The translations under genes and the position numbers were made by a program. Of a stretch of DNA of 64,000 nt, positions 11,784 to 23,614 are shown one piece after another. Numbering within the stretch: the first letter of the stretch is position 1; every line of letters begins with the position of its first letter. The notes under the pieces were generated by a model, which was not told the origin of the DNA, ran no database searches, and saw only the letters and a list, made by a program, of their open reading frames with translations. Source of the stretch: Ampelomyces quisqualis (Eukaryota > Ascomycota > Dothideomycetes > Pleosporales > Phaeosphaeriaceae); contig JAGTXZ010000019.1 in the NCBI GenBank assembly GCA_018398575.1, positions 1,674,001-1,738,000 on the forward strand. Direction: 5' to 3'.

Positions 11784-12485
11784 CTAGTGCTCGCCGCTGT
11801 GCTCCTTCGCCCGGTATCCGACCAGCTTGAACCTGCCAATGATCTCGCCCACGGAGAAGAAGCCGATGACTTCGGCAGCGACAACGCCGAGGGAGGCCCA
11901 CTGTGCGCTCGACATGCCGCGGACCTGGGCGAGGAGATTCTGGGGTGTGGTGTTGCTGGCCTCGCTTGCGACGCGGTTGAACAGGGACACTGGTTGGCGT
12001 ACGGCGTTGATGGCGGGCGTCATGTATGTCTGTATTGTCTGGACGGAGCTGTGGGTGTGTTAGGTGATGCTCGCGGCGCTGTCGGGGGAGGCTTACGGAG
12101 GCGCCATGCCGCGCTGGTGGACAACGAGCTTGCCGAGCTCCAGGCCGACTTTGGAGTAGTAGGTGAGCTGGGGGACGATGCCTAGAGACTAGAGTCAGCG
12201 TGTCCTCAACGGCCCAGCTCCTGCGCGGCACTGACCTTGTGCGATTCCCACCAGGCCGCCTGCCTGTGCCTTGGTCGCCTCGGCCGCACTGCCCACCTTG
12301 GACGCCGCCTCGCTCGCCGAGCTCTGCACCTTGGAGAGCCCCTCTGAGGCTTTGGAGGACGCCTGCGCAGCCTTTTCCTTTACCGCGCCGGCGGTCTCGG
12401 AAGCGGTCGAGGCATTGCGGAGGCCTGCGCGACGCACGGCGAAGGTCGATTGCCGCAGCACGGCGCGTGATGCAGCCAGAGACAT
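11784..12485 (-). CDS. atp20: mitochondrial ATP synthase subunit g
   Basis: Small membrane subunit of the F1Fo ATP synthase that promotes dimerisation and cristae shape. Three exons, 12485-12236, 12181-12097 and 12048-11784, joined through phase-1 and phase-2 introns, give 199 aa. The first exon encodes an Ala/Ser/Arg-rich presequence (MSLAASRAVLRQSTFAVRRA) and a long Ala/Ser/Lys low-complexity helix of about 60 residues. The conserved domain starts at IVPQLTYYSKVGLELGK, continues VHQRGMAPPSVQTIQTYM across the second junction, and ends with a membrane segment containing VVAAEVIGFFSVGEIIGR, with its Gly-containing helix. Upstream in-frame ATGs exist at 12512 and 12632, but 12485 gives the mitochondrial-targeting N terminus. 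Family assignment is firm. Confidence 0.92.
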
Positions 12486-12702
12486 GGTGAGGGCGGTCCA
12501 AGGGGTGGACATGGGTCGCGGCGATGGAGTCGGTGTCGACGTGTCGAGACGTCGGGCGGTGGCCAAGGTACCTTCAGCTCCGGCACGGCATCGATTTTTC
12601 CGGTCCGTGCGCCTCGGATCCTGGATGCGCACATACCAAGCATACGAAGTAGTCCAATGGAGCCCTCAGCCCATATGTCATGTGATGCACGTCTGTCTTG
12701 CC

Positions 12703-15700
12703 CTAAAACTTCAGTGTTGGCTTCCTCCTCACATCCTCCCCCAGCCGTGGGCCCTTGAGCAGAAAGTTCAGCTTCCGCACTTCCGTCCAGCGACTCAGCG
12801 CCCCGAGCTCCAGGACGTTCATCCTGCGCATCTTGCCGCTCGGGTTGCCAATCACCACCGCCTTCCAATCCGCTCCCTTTCCCATCTTCTCCACGTCCTT
12901 GAACTCTGCCCATGCTGCCGTGTCACGCCTCGTGCCGAACGTGTGGCTGGGAATCACTTGCACTTGCTTGAAGCGCCAGAGAACACCCGTCAGCAGGACC
13001 GTCAGACCAACCAAGATGCCTGCCGTTGCCCCTGTGGATTTCTGAGCCCCAAGGCGGCGCGTCATGCTCCCGCCAACCAGAGTGGCCACGCCTGCCAGCA
13101 CGAATGCAATGGTCTGGGATGCAAAGAGGCCGGCGCTGACACGCGGGAACGACGTGTAATTTGTGCGCCGCCGCCGATCCTCGACAGCCATCGATTCGAA
13201 TCGGTGCCGCGTGTTTACCCCAGGCTGCAGATCGCACGTGTCGAAAGCCTCCATGATCAGACCGTGACACTCGGCGATGGCCAGTATGCTGAGAAACCCA
13301 AGCGCTCCAGCAAACACGACCGGGACTACCCATGGACTTGGCCGACCCGCGGAACCAATTGTATACGCAAGCCCCATGAGCGGAAGAGCGAGAGTGAACA
13401 TGGCACGCCTGACAAGATGCGAGGACCACGTCACCTGCTTCTGGAAAGTCATGCTGTCCGTTCGAAACGCACTCTTTCGCTCGCGAGAGAAGATCCTAGC
13501 CTTTGTGAGAGGAACAGCGAGCAACGCTCCGATGGCAATGGACATGACTCCAGCTCCCACATAGCCCGGCTGCCACTTGTAGTCTTTGGAAAGCAGGGCG
13601 CCGAGGAGGATCATGACGAGTTTGATCTGTGCATAGATCCAGCCGAGATAAAATGACAAGACGAAAAAGCCCGGCTGGCTCATCATCATCATCACCAGCT
13701 TCATCCCAGCCCACACCTCTTCGAACCAGTACAGTGGACCTTCTGTCGAGATGTGAAGCTTGCATTCGCCGCGCGAAACACGACGTGTGATATAGTTCTC
13801 GTCTCGGTCGTAGACCTCAGTGACCGACTTGCGGTATGCTGCGCAACGTGTCTCTGGGGTGATGATGTTGAGCATGAGTGCGCCTACAAGAATGAAGATG
13901 ACGACGTAGAAGCCCCAGTCGGGACTCAGACTTCCGATGATGGCAGCACCGATCTGGAATCCGATGGCGATAGACGCGATCCAACACCACGACCAGATAC
14001 CGAGCCACATGCCCATGCCTCCGCCGTGTCGACGCACATCATTGGGAACGACAAACTCTTGATGAGGATTCTTGCTCTGCAGCGAGGCACCGAAGAGATC
14101 GAGAAGGACCGTGATGTAATTCACATTGGCGAAGCCAAGCACCAGTCCTGTCATCGCGCGCGCACTCAGTAGACCGGCTCGAAACCTTGCATCGTTGGGT
14201 GAGCGCTTCTGGCTGATGACCAGCGCCTGCGGAAACTGCAAAGGCAGTGCCAGCGCTAGTGCAGCGAGAATGTAGGGCTTACGACCATGCAGCAACGGCA
14301 GCGGCCACACGATAAATGTTGAGATTGCAAGGCCGAAGTAGAGCCTGGGCATGGTCAGTTCTGAATCGCGTTTGGCCGGTATACTACTCACACAGCGTTG
14401 CCCACAATGACGTGGTGGCTTTCATCTGCAAGATAGTACTGCATTCGAGGCACTTCACCCGCCTGCCTATAGTCAGTATATCATGCAATGTATTGCTTTG
14501 TATACCGACTCACATATATGCCGACGATGATCCCAAGTAGAGCGGTGTTGATGCAGGCCATGGTTGCGGTTAGACGCTTCTTGCCCGTTGTCCAGTTTCT
14601 TGCAATCGGCTGTCGGCGATGACGCCTGCGAAGACTAAAAGTATGGTGATGGCCATGCTCTCCCATGTTCAAAGCTTTGCCGTATGGATTGTTCGACAAA
14701 TGCTCTTCATCGAAAGAGGATCCGTCATGGCTGAAGCTGGTTGAAAATTGCTGGCGCCGTCGAGACTTAGGGCTCGAGGAATCAGAGCCATGTCCAAACC
14801 CGTGTCTGCGGACAGGCGCAGTAGAATCACCATTTAATCTATGGCGCGAGCGACCACGAGATTGGTCTCGTGCGATGGGTCGGAGCACAAAATCAACATG
14901 GTCGCGCGAGGCTGCCTGTATAGGCTGCGGTGGAAGCAACAGGTCACTTTGTGTGCCGAACTTTGCATGCCGCTGATCCTCTATGACACTCGATGAGGGA
15001 GACGACGAGCTGGAGCTTTGACGCCTATGCATCGGTGGATAAGCCCAGTCGAGGGACTTCAAATCTCCCTGGGGGTCGATGTGAATATCTGGAATCTCCA
15101 GTCGGACGTTTCCGACTAGCTCGGGAGACCTGGACGTTGGAAGAGGAAATGTCATAGCCATGTGCTGGCTTGTATGGTCTACTGAGGCGTCTTGGATGGC
15201 TGCCCGCGCCTCTTCGATAATGTCGTACATGTTTTCGATTTGTCTTCTGTCCGCAGTTTCGTCGGCGATCCCCACAGCTTCTTGTACCATGTCTTCAAGG
15301 CCCTCAATAGCATTGCCTATTCTTCTCGCACCAACTCGCTCAAACGCAGTGCGGTTCGGCGCCGGCTGCGAAGGCGACATATCAACACGCGAGACTACCT
15401 CCGGTGATGTGCTTGACACCAACCCTCTTTGGAACATAGAGTCCGACGTGTCCGTCCATTCGAGATGATCGGGCACGGGTGCTAGACTACCTACGCGCGG
15501 ACGTATGTCGCCGATATCATCTTCTTCTCGTTCGCTGTCCTGGTGTTGTACGATCGACAGCCTCTTCTGCGGCTCGTGCGATACCATTGGACGATGCGAA
15601 GGTGGACGTCGTAGTGGCGATGAGACCTTCTGCGCAGTAGGTGCTCGACGAGCTTGCGATAGTCGATGTCTCGCTATAGGTGATGGGCTACTTCCAGTCT

Positions 15701-15914
15701 GGGAAGGTATGCGCGGCTTTTTTAGCATTGTTGTCGTAGTGGTGTTGACGCGTTTGAACGTGTTTGGAACATGAGGTTTGCGGCTAGTAGGACGTGTAGA
15801 GGGCGACGGTGATGAAGCATCGCTTACTGGACGTTGCGCCGGCGTTGTGCTTACGGGTTGTGAACTTTTACCGTCAAGCCAAGGGAGTCTTTTCACCGAT
15901 GTGTGTAGAGCCAT
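12703..15914 (-). CDS. large MFS transporter with serine-rich N-terminal extension
   Basis: Exons 15914-14514, 14462-14392 (71 nt) and 14344-12703 give 1037 aa. Residues 1-440 are disordered: Ser, Pro and Arg-rich with poly-Ser and RRQSSSSSSPSSS. The membrane domain begins at GKKRLTATMACINTALLG and continues IIVGIYAGEVPRMQYYLAD across the first junction and AVLYFGLAISTF across the second. LPLLHGRKP is the MFS loop 2-3 motif. At least ten hydrophobic segments follow, split by a cytosolic loop (CKLHISTEGPLYW region). The C terminus (about 100 aa) is basic. This matches the conserved Pezizomycotina 'serine-rich' MFS family; the substrate is unknown. Two perfect 12-bp inverted repeats lie 75-220 bp upstream of the start codon. 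Confidence 0.85.
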
Positions 15915-15988
15915 TGTCGAATAGCTTCGCCAGGAGGTAGGCGCAATGGATCGAAAGCACGGCGTCAGAGTGACACAACTAGTGGGAA

Positions 15989-16038
15989 CACCTTTTCGCC
16001 GAGAAAACGGTGCCGTGTATCGAGAAGGCGAAAAGGTG
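15989..16038. repeat. perfect 12-bp inverted repeat A
   Basis: CACCTTTTCGCC at 15989-16000 pairs exactly with GGCGAAAAGGTG at 16027-16038, leaving a 26-nt loop. It lies 75-124 bp upstream of the MFS start, where it could act as an operator-like half-site pair or a 5' leader hairpin. Confidence 0.75.
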
Positions 16039-16081
16039 GAGGAAAGTGTGCATGAGGCGAGGCGTATTTTAGTATAAAGTC

Positions 16082-16135
16082 ACGACCAGCTTCGTTGAAT
16101 GTAACGGAGACGTCAAGGGAGAGGAAGCTGGTCGT
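16082..16135. repeat. perfect 12-bp inverted repeat B
   Basis: ACGACCAGCTTC at 16082-16093 pairs exactly with GAAGCTGGTCGT at 16124-16135, leaving a 30-nt loop. Arm length and spacing resemble repeat A 80 bp away, but the sequence differs. Confidence 0.75.
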
Positions 16136-16327
16136 AGGGTACTTCGAGAATTTAAGGATAGGTAGTGAGTGCGGTAGAGATGTGGTGTTGGGTCTAGGAT
16201 GAAGAATTGAACCTTGTTGTTGTGCATGTCTACTGGTTCAGCGTGCCTGCCTCAACCCTAAGGGGACATCATCCTGCTCTAGAAGTGACTGATAAGGCCA
16301 CGATCAGACATCTCGTATGTAACCACA

Positions 16328-18254
16328 TCAAGTAGATTTAATTGCTTGTAGCACTGCTTTGGTCATGGCCAGTGCCTTTTCTTCTTGCAGTCTTTGCGCC
16401 ACGAGCCTAGCGACAAGATTAGCGACCATGGGGGCCTTGTTGGTGAGTATGCGCTTACTGTAGACTGACGGGAAGCCCGTGGAGCAACTCCGCGTTATCT
16501 GTCGTAATTTAGTCTCTGCATGCTCTGCACGCGAGTGATTTCTTTTCTGCAAACTTACAGCTTTCGCGAGTGGCCTTACAGTACTCGCTTTGAGCCTTGA
16601 CGTCTATAACTGGCGTGTCCTTCGCCTTATCGACGAACACCCCGCTTGGGAATGATGTCGCAGAATAATCAACAACATTGTAAACACCAGTGTAACCGAC
16701 ATATTTGAAGTCACCGTGAGCGACACTTGCATAAGGTGTTGTGGGTGCTGCATTGGTTAGCTTCTATCTAGAGTAGACCATACACCTCACTTACCAAGAA
16801 TAGCATCGAGATCATCATATGACCTCCAGTGTTCAAGATACTGTCGCTGAAGCTCAGTACGCTCTAGCTGTAGTTTCCACATATCATGAGTCCCCAGCTC
16901 TTTCGCCTCTTTGTACATTTCCATCTCTGGTCGGTACGGCTCTCCGGTAGGAGCAAGCAACGCCTCGACGCTTTTTCCGCCATCAGCAACAAACATGCGG
17001 CCTAGTAGCTCAAGAGCTTTGGGGTGCAACTTTGGATCCCAATCGACAAGCTCGTGTCCGGCCTGCTGTAGCTTTTCCTTCGTCTCTCTGAGCGCTCGTG
17101 TTACAGGAGGTGTGGGTAAGCATATGCCATCGTTCCAAAGTACGGCAATTTTGAGCTTCTTCTTGACCTCTACTTGCCGCCACGGTATTGGCAGCACTTT
17201 GGAATCTAATAGCCATGCTTGAGTATCCACCATAATCCTTGAATACATTGTGATGTCTTCCAGCGTCTTCGCCATAGGGCCGTTGACACTGGCAACAGCT
17301 TCTTGTCCGGCCAGGCCCGATCTGCATCGCTGCGTGGTGAAGCGACCGAAGGACGGTCGAATGGTGAAGATGCCGGTGCATGCTGCTGGGATGCGGAGAG
17401 AACCGCCCTGGACTGCGTTAGTCTGCAGTAATCGCATTCTTATGAGAGGTGCTGTGGCTCACAATATCAGTCCCAATACCTAGAGGACTTCCTCCAAATG
17501 CAATTAAAGCCGACTCCCCACCTGAAGATCCTCCAGATGTAATCTTTCGATTAAGAGGGTTGACAGTCCTTCCAAAGACGTTGTTCACCGACTCGGCCTA
17601 TAAGCTGTGAGCTGAGAAGTGTTGGAATCGCGCGTTTGTACGCACGATCATCATGGCTGTTGGCACGTTTGTCTTGCAATAACGCACTGCTCCAAGCGTC
17701 TCCAATATGTCGACGAGCGTGGCATTGTATTCGGCAGGAACGTCGACCAGCGATGTGAATCCAACAGTGCTGTCTTTGCCTTTGATGTTGAAGTTATCTT
17801 TGAGGGAAATCGGCAAGCCATGTAAAGGACCTTGAGCCTGGCCAGTGCGGCTGAGGTGTTCATCCAGGGCTTTGGCGCTTGCTATTGCCTCTTCAAAGAA
17901 AGCGTCGCTGAGACAATTGGTCTACACCATGATCAGCTGCAACAGGCCCCTGAGTACAGTCAGTGTACGGACCAGTTGTTGTGCTGCTGCTGCGCGCTTG
18001 CAGAACGCTCGGGTGACCTTCTCCGAGCTCCATGTCTTTGATGCGATCTTCTCAAGTATCTGAGACGCGGTGCTATCTGTGATTTCCAACTCTTCCGATG
18101 AGAACCATCCCGACGTCTTCGGCCAGGATGTTACATCAAGCTGCGAGTCGGGTGGCAATTGTTGTTTGGGAACGCGATATTCGTGCGGAATGGAGTCCGC
18201 GAGCGCTGCACGCTTCGATGCGGCGACCTTTTCCCAGTTGCTGCCCGACGCCAT
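16328..18254 (-). CDS. amidase signature enzyme (acetamidase/FAAH-like)
   Basis: Seven exons: 18254-17973, 17921-17646, 17597-17463, 17407-16795, 16747-16559, 16498-16459 and 16406-16328, giving 537 aa. It hydrolyses a carboxylic amide to acid and ammonia. The Ser-cisSer-Lys triad is intact: Lys135 in GLPISLKD, Ser210 in GGSSGG and Ser234 in GTDIGGSLR. The spacings (75 and 24 residues) equal those of mammalian FAAH. PSFGRF and SVNGPMAKTLEDI follow, and LHGLPVSLQLV is near the end. Two introns use weaker donors (GTCCGT, GTGCGT), but splicing restores family motifs at every junction. No signal peptide, so probably cytosolic. It is divergently paired with a Dal5-like permease, suggesting uptake and hydrolysis of an amide nitrogen source (inference). 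The substrate is unknown. Confidence 0.9.
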
Positions 18255-18755
18255 TGCTAATGGGTTGCAGTGTCAATGCAAGCAGGAAAGTCACAACTAA
18301 TGCACGTCAAACAGCGAGCAACTTGAGTTTCGTCAAGACACGGTAAGCTTGCTCAAACCATCTGGGGTCGCGCGCTCTGTTCCAGCTTCCGATGCCGATT
18401 CCCCACCTTTGGGCATGTTCGCCGCGGTACCACCTAGCTTTCTCCGACCTCCATCCCTTCGCCTATCAGAGAACCCCACCCGTTGGGCAACTACGCGACG
18501 ACACCATCTCTCACTTTATCACTGCAAGCACCGAATAACCGCCGATGCCGGAAGTTTAGGCTTCTTGTGGTAACCCGCCGTAGTAGCCGAGGGCTCTTAG
18601 TATCGTATCGCATATCAACACCGTCTCGGGGGCGTCGATTAGAGCCACGACCCAAAAGGAAGGGATTAGCACTCGGCAAAGCCCGTCGAACTTCTCATCA
18701 CCAAGTTCATCTGCGATACTCTTCCGGGTGACCTTTCTGCGAGACATCGTTCGCC
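18255..18755. promoter_or_regulatory. shared divergent promoter of amidase and permease
   Basis: 501 bp between two divergent start codons. It contains two HGATAR-type sites on the minus strand: TGATAG at 18463-18468 and TGATAA at 18516-18521, 53 bp apart. GATA factors of the AreA/Nit2 type bind such paired sites in nitrogen-regulated fungal genes. The hexamer is common, so regulation is an inference. Confidence 0.4.
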
Positions 18756-20397
18756 ATGGGAAACCGCCTTGTCCAATACTTCAAGGGGGATCATCATATT
18801 GCCGGAGAAAGAAAGCTTGTTCAGAAGCTCGACTTCTTCATCCTGACCTTCTGCTGTTTGATGTACTTTTTCAATTACCTGGGTTAGTTGTTCTGATGAT
18901 GGGTTGCCGTTCTCCGTAATCATCACTGACAAGGACGCAAGATCGCACCAACTTGAATAATGCCTATGTCTCGGGAATGCGAGAAGAATTGAGCTTCAAG
19001 GGAAACCAGCTCAACCAGATCAATACTGTGTTTACTGTCGGATACACCATTGGACAAGTGCCTTGCAATATTGCGCTCTACTACGTCAAGCCCAGGATTT
19101 TCTTCCCGTCGTGCATGGCAAGTACACTAAAGTCGGCCTGCCCAGCGCTGTCACTGATGTACTGTAGGTAGCATGGGCGCTACTAACCATGGTCACTGCG
19201 GCGGCTCAGAGGCCACAGCACATCATGGCTATCCGTTTCTTCCAGGCACTCTTTGAGTCGTCAACCTTTGTGGGCACGCACTATATCCTTGGGTCGTGGT
19301 ACACTGAAAAGGAGCTTGGGAAACGCTCGGGCATCTTCACCGCATCAGGCCTTGCAGGCACTATGATTGGTGGTTTCCTGCAAACAGGCATACATTCCAC
19401 CATGGATGGGCTTCAGGGACTTGGTGGGTGGAGATGGTTGTAAGTACTGATCATGGGCGGGCATTGTGCAAGGACTGACAATTCAGGTTTATCATCGATG
19501 GAATCATCACTATGCCCGTTGCACTCTACGGGCTATTCTTCTTCCCTGACACGCCGAGGAGCAGTCAAGCCCCCTATCTGTCGGAGGAAGAAAAGGTCCT
19601 AGCCATTTCGCGTGTGCCAGAAGTTTCGGAACGTAAGCCTATTTCCTGGAGATTCTTGAAACACTGCTTCGGGACATGGTATTGGTACATGTTTGTTGTG
19701 CTCTGGATTCTTGCTGGGGAGACCGAGTCGTTTAGTACCAATGCCTTGCTGCAGTTGTACATGAAGTCTCACCCAACCAAAAAGTATGCCGTCTCACAAG
19801 TGAACAACTACCCGACCGGAGTACCCGCAGTCGGCATTGTTTCAACGTTGTTTTGGGCAACTCTCACCGACTTTATGGGAGGCAAGCGATATCTAGGTAA
19901 CGCCACTGCTGTCAATTCTCGACATAAATACTGACAGTTTAGTTGGCTATTGGATCGCTATCACCGGTGTTATCACAAGTGCCCTCATCCTTGCATACCC
20001 ACAAAATACGACGATCCACTTTGCTATGTACTACTGGGCCGGTAGCGTGTACGCTTGTCAGGCAACGTTTTTTGCGTGGGCAAACGACGTCCTTCGCTAC
20101 GAAGAAGACAGTCTTCGAGCCGTGGTCATTGCAAGTATGAATATGGGAAGCAATGCCATCAACGCATGGTGGAGCATCGTGTTTTACGGAGCCAACTTTG
20201 CACCATACTTTACGCGCGGCATGTGGGCCATGATTGCGGTCAGTATCGCCATGGGACTGTGGACTGGTGCGCTTGTCTGGATGCATGTTCGTACCGAGAA
20301 GATAAGGGAATTTGAGGGGAGTGTAACTCATGTAGCGACCAAGGCGGACGATTTTGGCGATGCTGAAGTTGCAAAACAGGCGGAGCAAGCCATCTAA
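18756..20397 (+). CDS. Dal5/allantoate-permease-family MFS transporter
   Basis: Anion:cation symporter family (Dal5, Liz1, Seo1 relatives) at the plasma membrane. Exons 18756-18882, 18942-19117, 19168-19439, 19487-19896 and 19943-20397 give 479 aa. Joined sequence shows the family signature FFNYLDRTNLNNAYVSGM across intron 1, GYTIGQVPCNIALYYVKPR, WALLTMVTAAAQ, FFQALFESSTFVGTHYI, GWRWLFIIDGIIT across intron 3 and KRYLVGYWIAITGV across intron 4. About 12 hydrophobic segments are present; cytosolic tails are short. Intron 2 is either a GC-AG intron (GCAAGT donor at 19118) or a GT-AG intron shifted by four bases (19122-19171); both keep frame and length. The stop codon lies inside an inverted repeat. 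Its substrate is probably an amide, ureide or organic acid linked to the neighbouring amidase (inference). Confidence 0.88.
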
Positions 20398-20670
20398 CCA
20401 TGACCCCGCCAAGAGGTGGCATAGCCTAACTCCTTCCCCGTGGGAACTAAGGTTTCAGGCTAGAGATCAATCAAGAACTATCATGCTTCTTCTACCTAAT
20501 TCTAGAGGGCATCACGCTGATGTTCTTTACTATATTCCTCTCTCCTAACCTCTGCACAGTACCTTCTTTTATAGCAATCAATTGTGTATTCATTGTGAAT
20601 CAATTCGATAAAGAATCAAGTATAGGCCGCTTGTCATGCCACCCCCTTGGCGGGGTCATGGTGACATGGC
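20389..20670. mobile_element. MITE-like element with terminal inverted repeats
   Basis: The left arm core (20397-20422, ACCATGACCCCGCCAAG then AGGTGGCAT) matches the reverse complement of 20636-20662 with one substitution and one 1-base gap. Weaker similarity extends outward to GCCAT on both sides, about 34 bp per arm. The interior (about 213 bp) is AT-rich and has no ORF. Size, short arms and lack of coding fit a non-autonomous DNA element, but I could not define a target-site duplication. The left arm covers the final codons and stop of the permease gene. Confidence 0.5.
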
Positions 20671-21833
20671 CTGCTCTCGGGAAGATGTATATGGGGTCTC
20701 CACACGACTCATGAGATACGCATGGCCAACTGTCCACGGCTCTCCTTTTGCGTCTCGAAGGATTGAAGACAACACATCTTCGCATTATTGGCGCTACATA
20801 GCTTCCTGCACCGAAGCCCGACCAGCGCACTCCCCGAATCCCATAGCAAACACAGTCGATGTCATTTTAGTTTGAAGTACATCCAAGACGACCATGCGCA
20901 TGTCGCTTGATTGTTTCAGCCCGATTCCGGCGCTTCATATGCTTTATCGTTCAGCGCAAGAGCGTCTTCCCCTCAACCTGAATACAAATGGACAAACAAG
21001 AAGGCGGTCAAGTTGAGCTGTGAGGTTGGCATGGTCGCCATACATTAAGCAGACCATTTGACGCTCCGCAGCCCGTACATATCTTGCGGGGGGTGGTTTT
21101 GGTAGAGAAAGTTCGGGGTGATCCGGTAACCTGCGCAGGGATATGCCTCCCGCTCGGAAACGTCAAAACCAACGCCACACCAACACTAAAAGAATGTGGA
21201 ACATCACGCATCCCAGCAAACCTACAACAACCAGCGAGGACCATGTCTGTAAGCACGTAACGTCCAGGGCAAAATCTGTATACCCCTCGCTTATCTGTCC
21301 TATCCTTACACCATCCTGGTCGGTCTTACTTTCTTTGCCACTGACAGGCCACCTAAGCAGTCAATGCATGCTTGTCCTACAGCTGTCTCCATGCCACGAC
21401 ATCGCGCGTTTCATCCGTGCGAGTTCGTAAGGACATTCTCTCAACGTCATGATCCCCCTTTGTAACACGGCGATCTATGGAGATACCCACAAGTTGTTGT
21501 GATCAACGAATGGCCATACAGACAGGCATAGACACCGTGCGGGAACGGATCTCTCAGGGACGAAGATGCGCCGAAACAAGGAAAATGAGACGGATGTTCA
21601 GGGTCTTAAACGCTTGCTCCAAATACTAGATATACCGTCGTTCGTGCTCACTTGAGTTGAGATCAGTACCAACATGACATCTGTCTGCCCTTTGCTCTAA
21701 TACTTGAAGCACCAACCAACATCTGGAAATAAACTCTGACACCAGATCGAACACATACACACGTTTCTTTTAGCTACTCAGAACATCACCATCAGCGACA
21801 CCGGAATATATATACCACACCAGCATCCACAAC
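20671..21833. other. intergenic region without genes
   Basis: 1.16 kb between the inverted-repeat element and the aquaporin start. Short overlapping ORFs only; no domains or joinable exons seen. Confidence 0.6.
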
Positions 21834-23379
21834 ATGGCAACACACGAGAACAGTCCTCTCCCCCAGTACTACGGCCAACAACTTCAAGATGGCACCATAA
21901 TGGAGACTGCTGTCTCACCCCGTCTTCACAGTCGCGAGTCCGGTGAATCAAGGCGAGAACTCCTCCGTCTACCCACGCAACCACACCCAGCGCACATTGA
22001 CAAGAACATCGAGCCCCTCTCGCCCTCCGCGGCTATCGACCAAAACCCAACAGGGCTGGTCTCTCGTCCTAGTAACCGCCGACTAGGTGGACACCCCTCA
22101 CCCACTTCTAATCACTCCAACCGCCGCACCCCAAACCAAGACCTGCGACACAACCCTTCATTCTCCCAGCGCTCCCCTCACACAGAGGAGTACCATTCAG
22201 ACGAAGACTATGAACTTCAGCCCTACCGTCGCCGCGCTCGCGGATATCGGCCCCCTCCATCAGCACACGACAACGAGCGCGCCATGAGCCGGTACACTGC
22301 CATGCCGTACCACGGCAGCACAGACACATACAACAACGACAAACCACGCACTCACATGTACTACGGCTCCGACGACGGCCATTACGCTTACCAACGGCCA
22401 CCCATCCGTCCCGGCGCCGACGGCGGCGTTGGAGGAAACGGAAACGGCGAACCACCACGTCGCCCTCCTTCAACAGAAGACGTCATGCGTCTCCCCTTGA
22501 TGATTTGGATGGGCTCCCACGCAAAGAACCATTTCGTCGCGTTTGTCGGCGAGTTCGTCGGCACAACCATGTTTCTCTTCTTTGCGTTTTCCGGGACGCA
22601 AGTCGCCAACATTGGGGCCGGAGAATCTGATTCCAACACGACCACGGGCGAATCCACGGGGTTCTCGCCAGACGTCCTGTTGTACATTGCTCTGGTGTTT
22701 TCGTTCTCGCTCATGGTCAATGTATGGGTTTTCTTCCGGATTAGTGGCGGCTTGTTCAATCCGGCGGTTACGTTTGCCATGTTACTCTGTCGCGCGATGA
22801 GTGCGACGCGCGCTGCGCTGCTCATTGTTGCGCAGATCACGGGCAGTATTTTCAGCAGTTATCTCGTGAGCGTATTGTTTCCATCGCCGTTCAATGTGCG
22901 CACGACGCTGAGCACGGGCACGAGTCTGGCCCAGGGTGTGTTTATCGAGGCCATCTTGACTGCGCAGTTGGTGTTTACGATCTTCATGCTCGCAAAGGAG
23001 AAACATAAAGGTATGTCCCTCGGGTTTTTACCCTTCTTGAAATCAAGTACCTGACGTCGTTGCAGCTACGTTTATCGCGCCCGTCGGCATCGGCCTCGCG
23101 CTCTTCATTGCTGAACTTGTGGGCGTGTATTACACTGGCGGATCACTCAACCCGGCACGTAGTTTCGGGCCCTGCGTCGTCACGGGCGTGTTCGACCAAG
23201 AGCATTGGATTTACTGGATTGGGCCGGCACTGGGAGCGATTCTTGCGGTCGTGTTTTACAAGTTCATTAAGATGCTCGAGTATGAGGTCGCGAATCCGGG
23301 GCAGGATGCTGATAAGGAGGAAGTGGAGGTGAAGGAGAAGGAGCCAGATGTTGAGGCGCAACAGGGAAAGGAGGCGTAG
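21834..23379 (+). CDS. aquaporin with long N-terminal extension
   Basis: Major intrinsic protein channel. Exons 21834-23010 and 23066-23379, with a 55-nt GTATGT...CAG intron in phase 1, give 496 aa. About 220 N-terminal residues are hydrophilic, Pro/Arg/Tyr-rich and presumably cytosolic. The six-helix channel follows, beginning HFVAFVGEFVGTTMFLFF. The two pore motifs are intact: GLFNPAVTFA (about residue 309) and GGSLNPARSFGP (about residue 420). Ser rather than Asp after the second NPAR favours a water-type aquaporin over an aquaglyceroporin (family rule, inference here). The C terminus is Glu/Lys-rich (EVEVKEKEPDVEAQ). Long N-terminal tails of this sort are common in fungal aquaporins. Confidence 0.93.
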
Positions 23380-23614
23380 ATGAAGAGGCATAGAGAGCGA
23401 GAGAGGTATGGGTTATGACGGCCTTATGATGGGATGATGATGTTTGACGTGGCGCATGAGTTATGAGACAGGACTCGGGAGTTGATTGCTTTGGCGTTTT
23501 TTCTTCTTCTTCAGAACCGCACTTGATCAACAGATTTTGTGTTTTCTTCGACAAGTTCAACTTGCATCTACAATGGACAAAATCCTTCTTCATCGACCTC
23601 GTTCCATCAACTCC

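Larger units (their letters stand above)
15915..16327. other. intergenic region with two inverted repeats
   Basis: 413 bp between the start of the large MFS gene and the end of the amidase gene. No coding signal. It contains two separate perfect 12-bp inverted repeats described as their own entries. Confidence 0.7.

Noticed and set aside
12195..12632. Earlier ATG for ATP synthase subunit g
   Set aside because: The upstream 49 residues are not presequence-like; starting at 12485 gives a typical mitochondrial N terminus.
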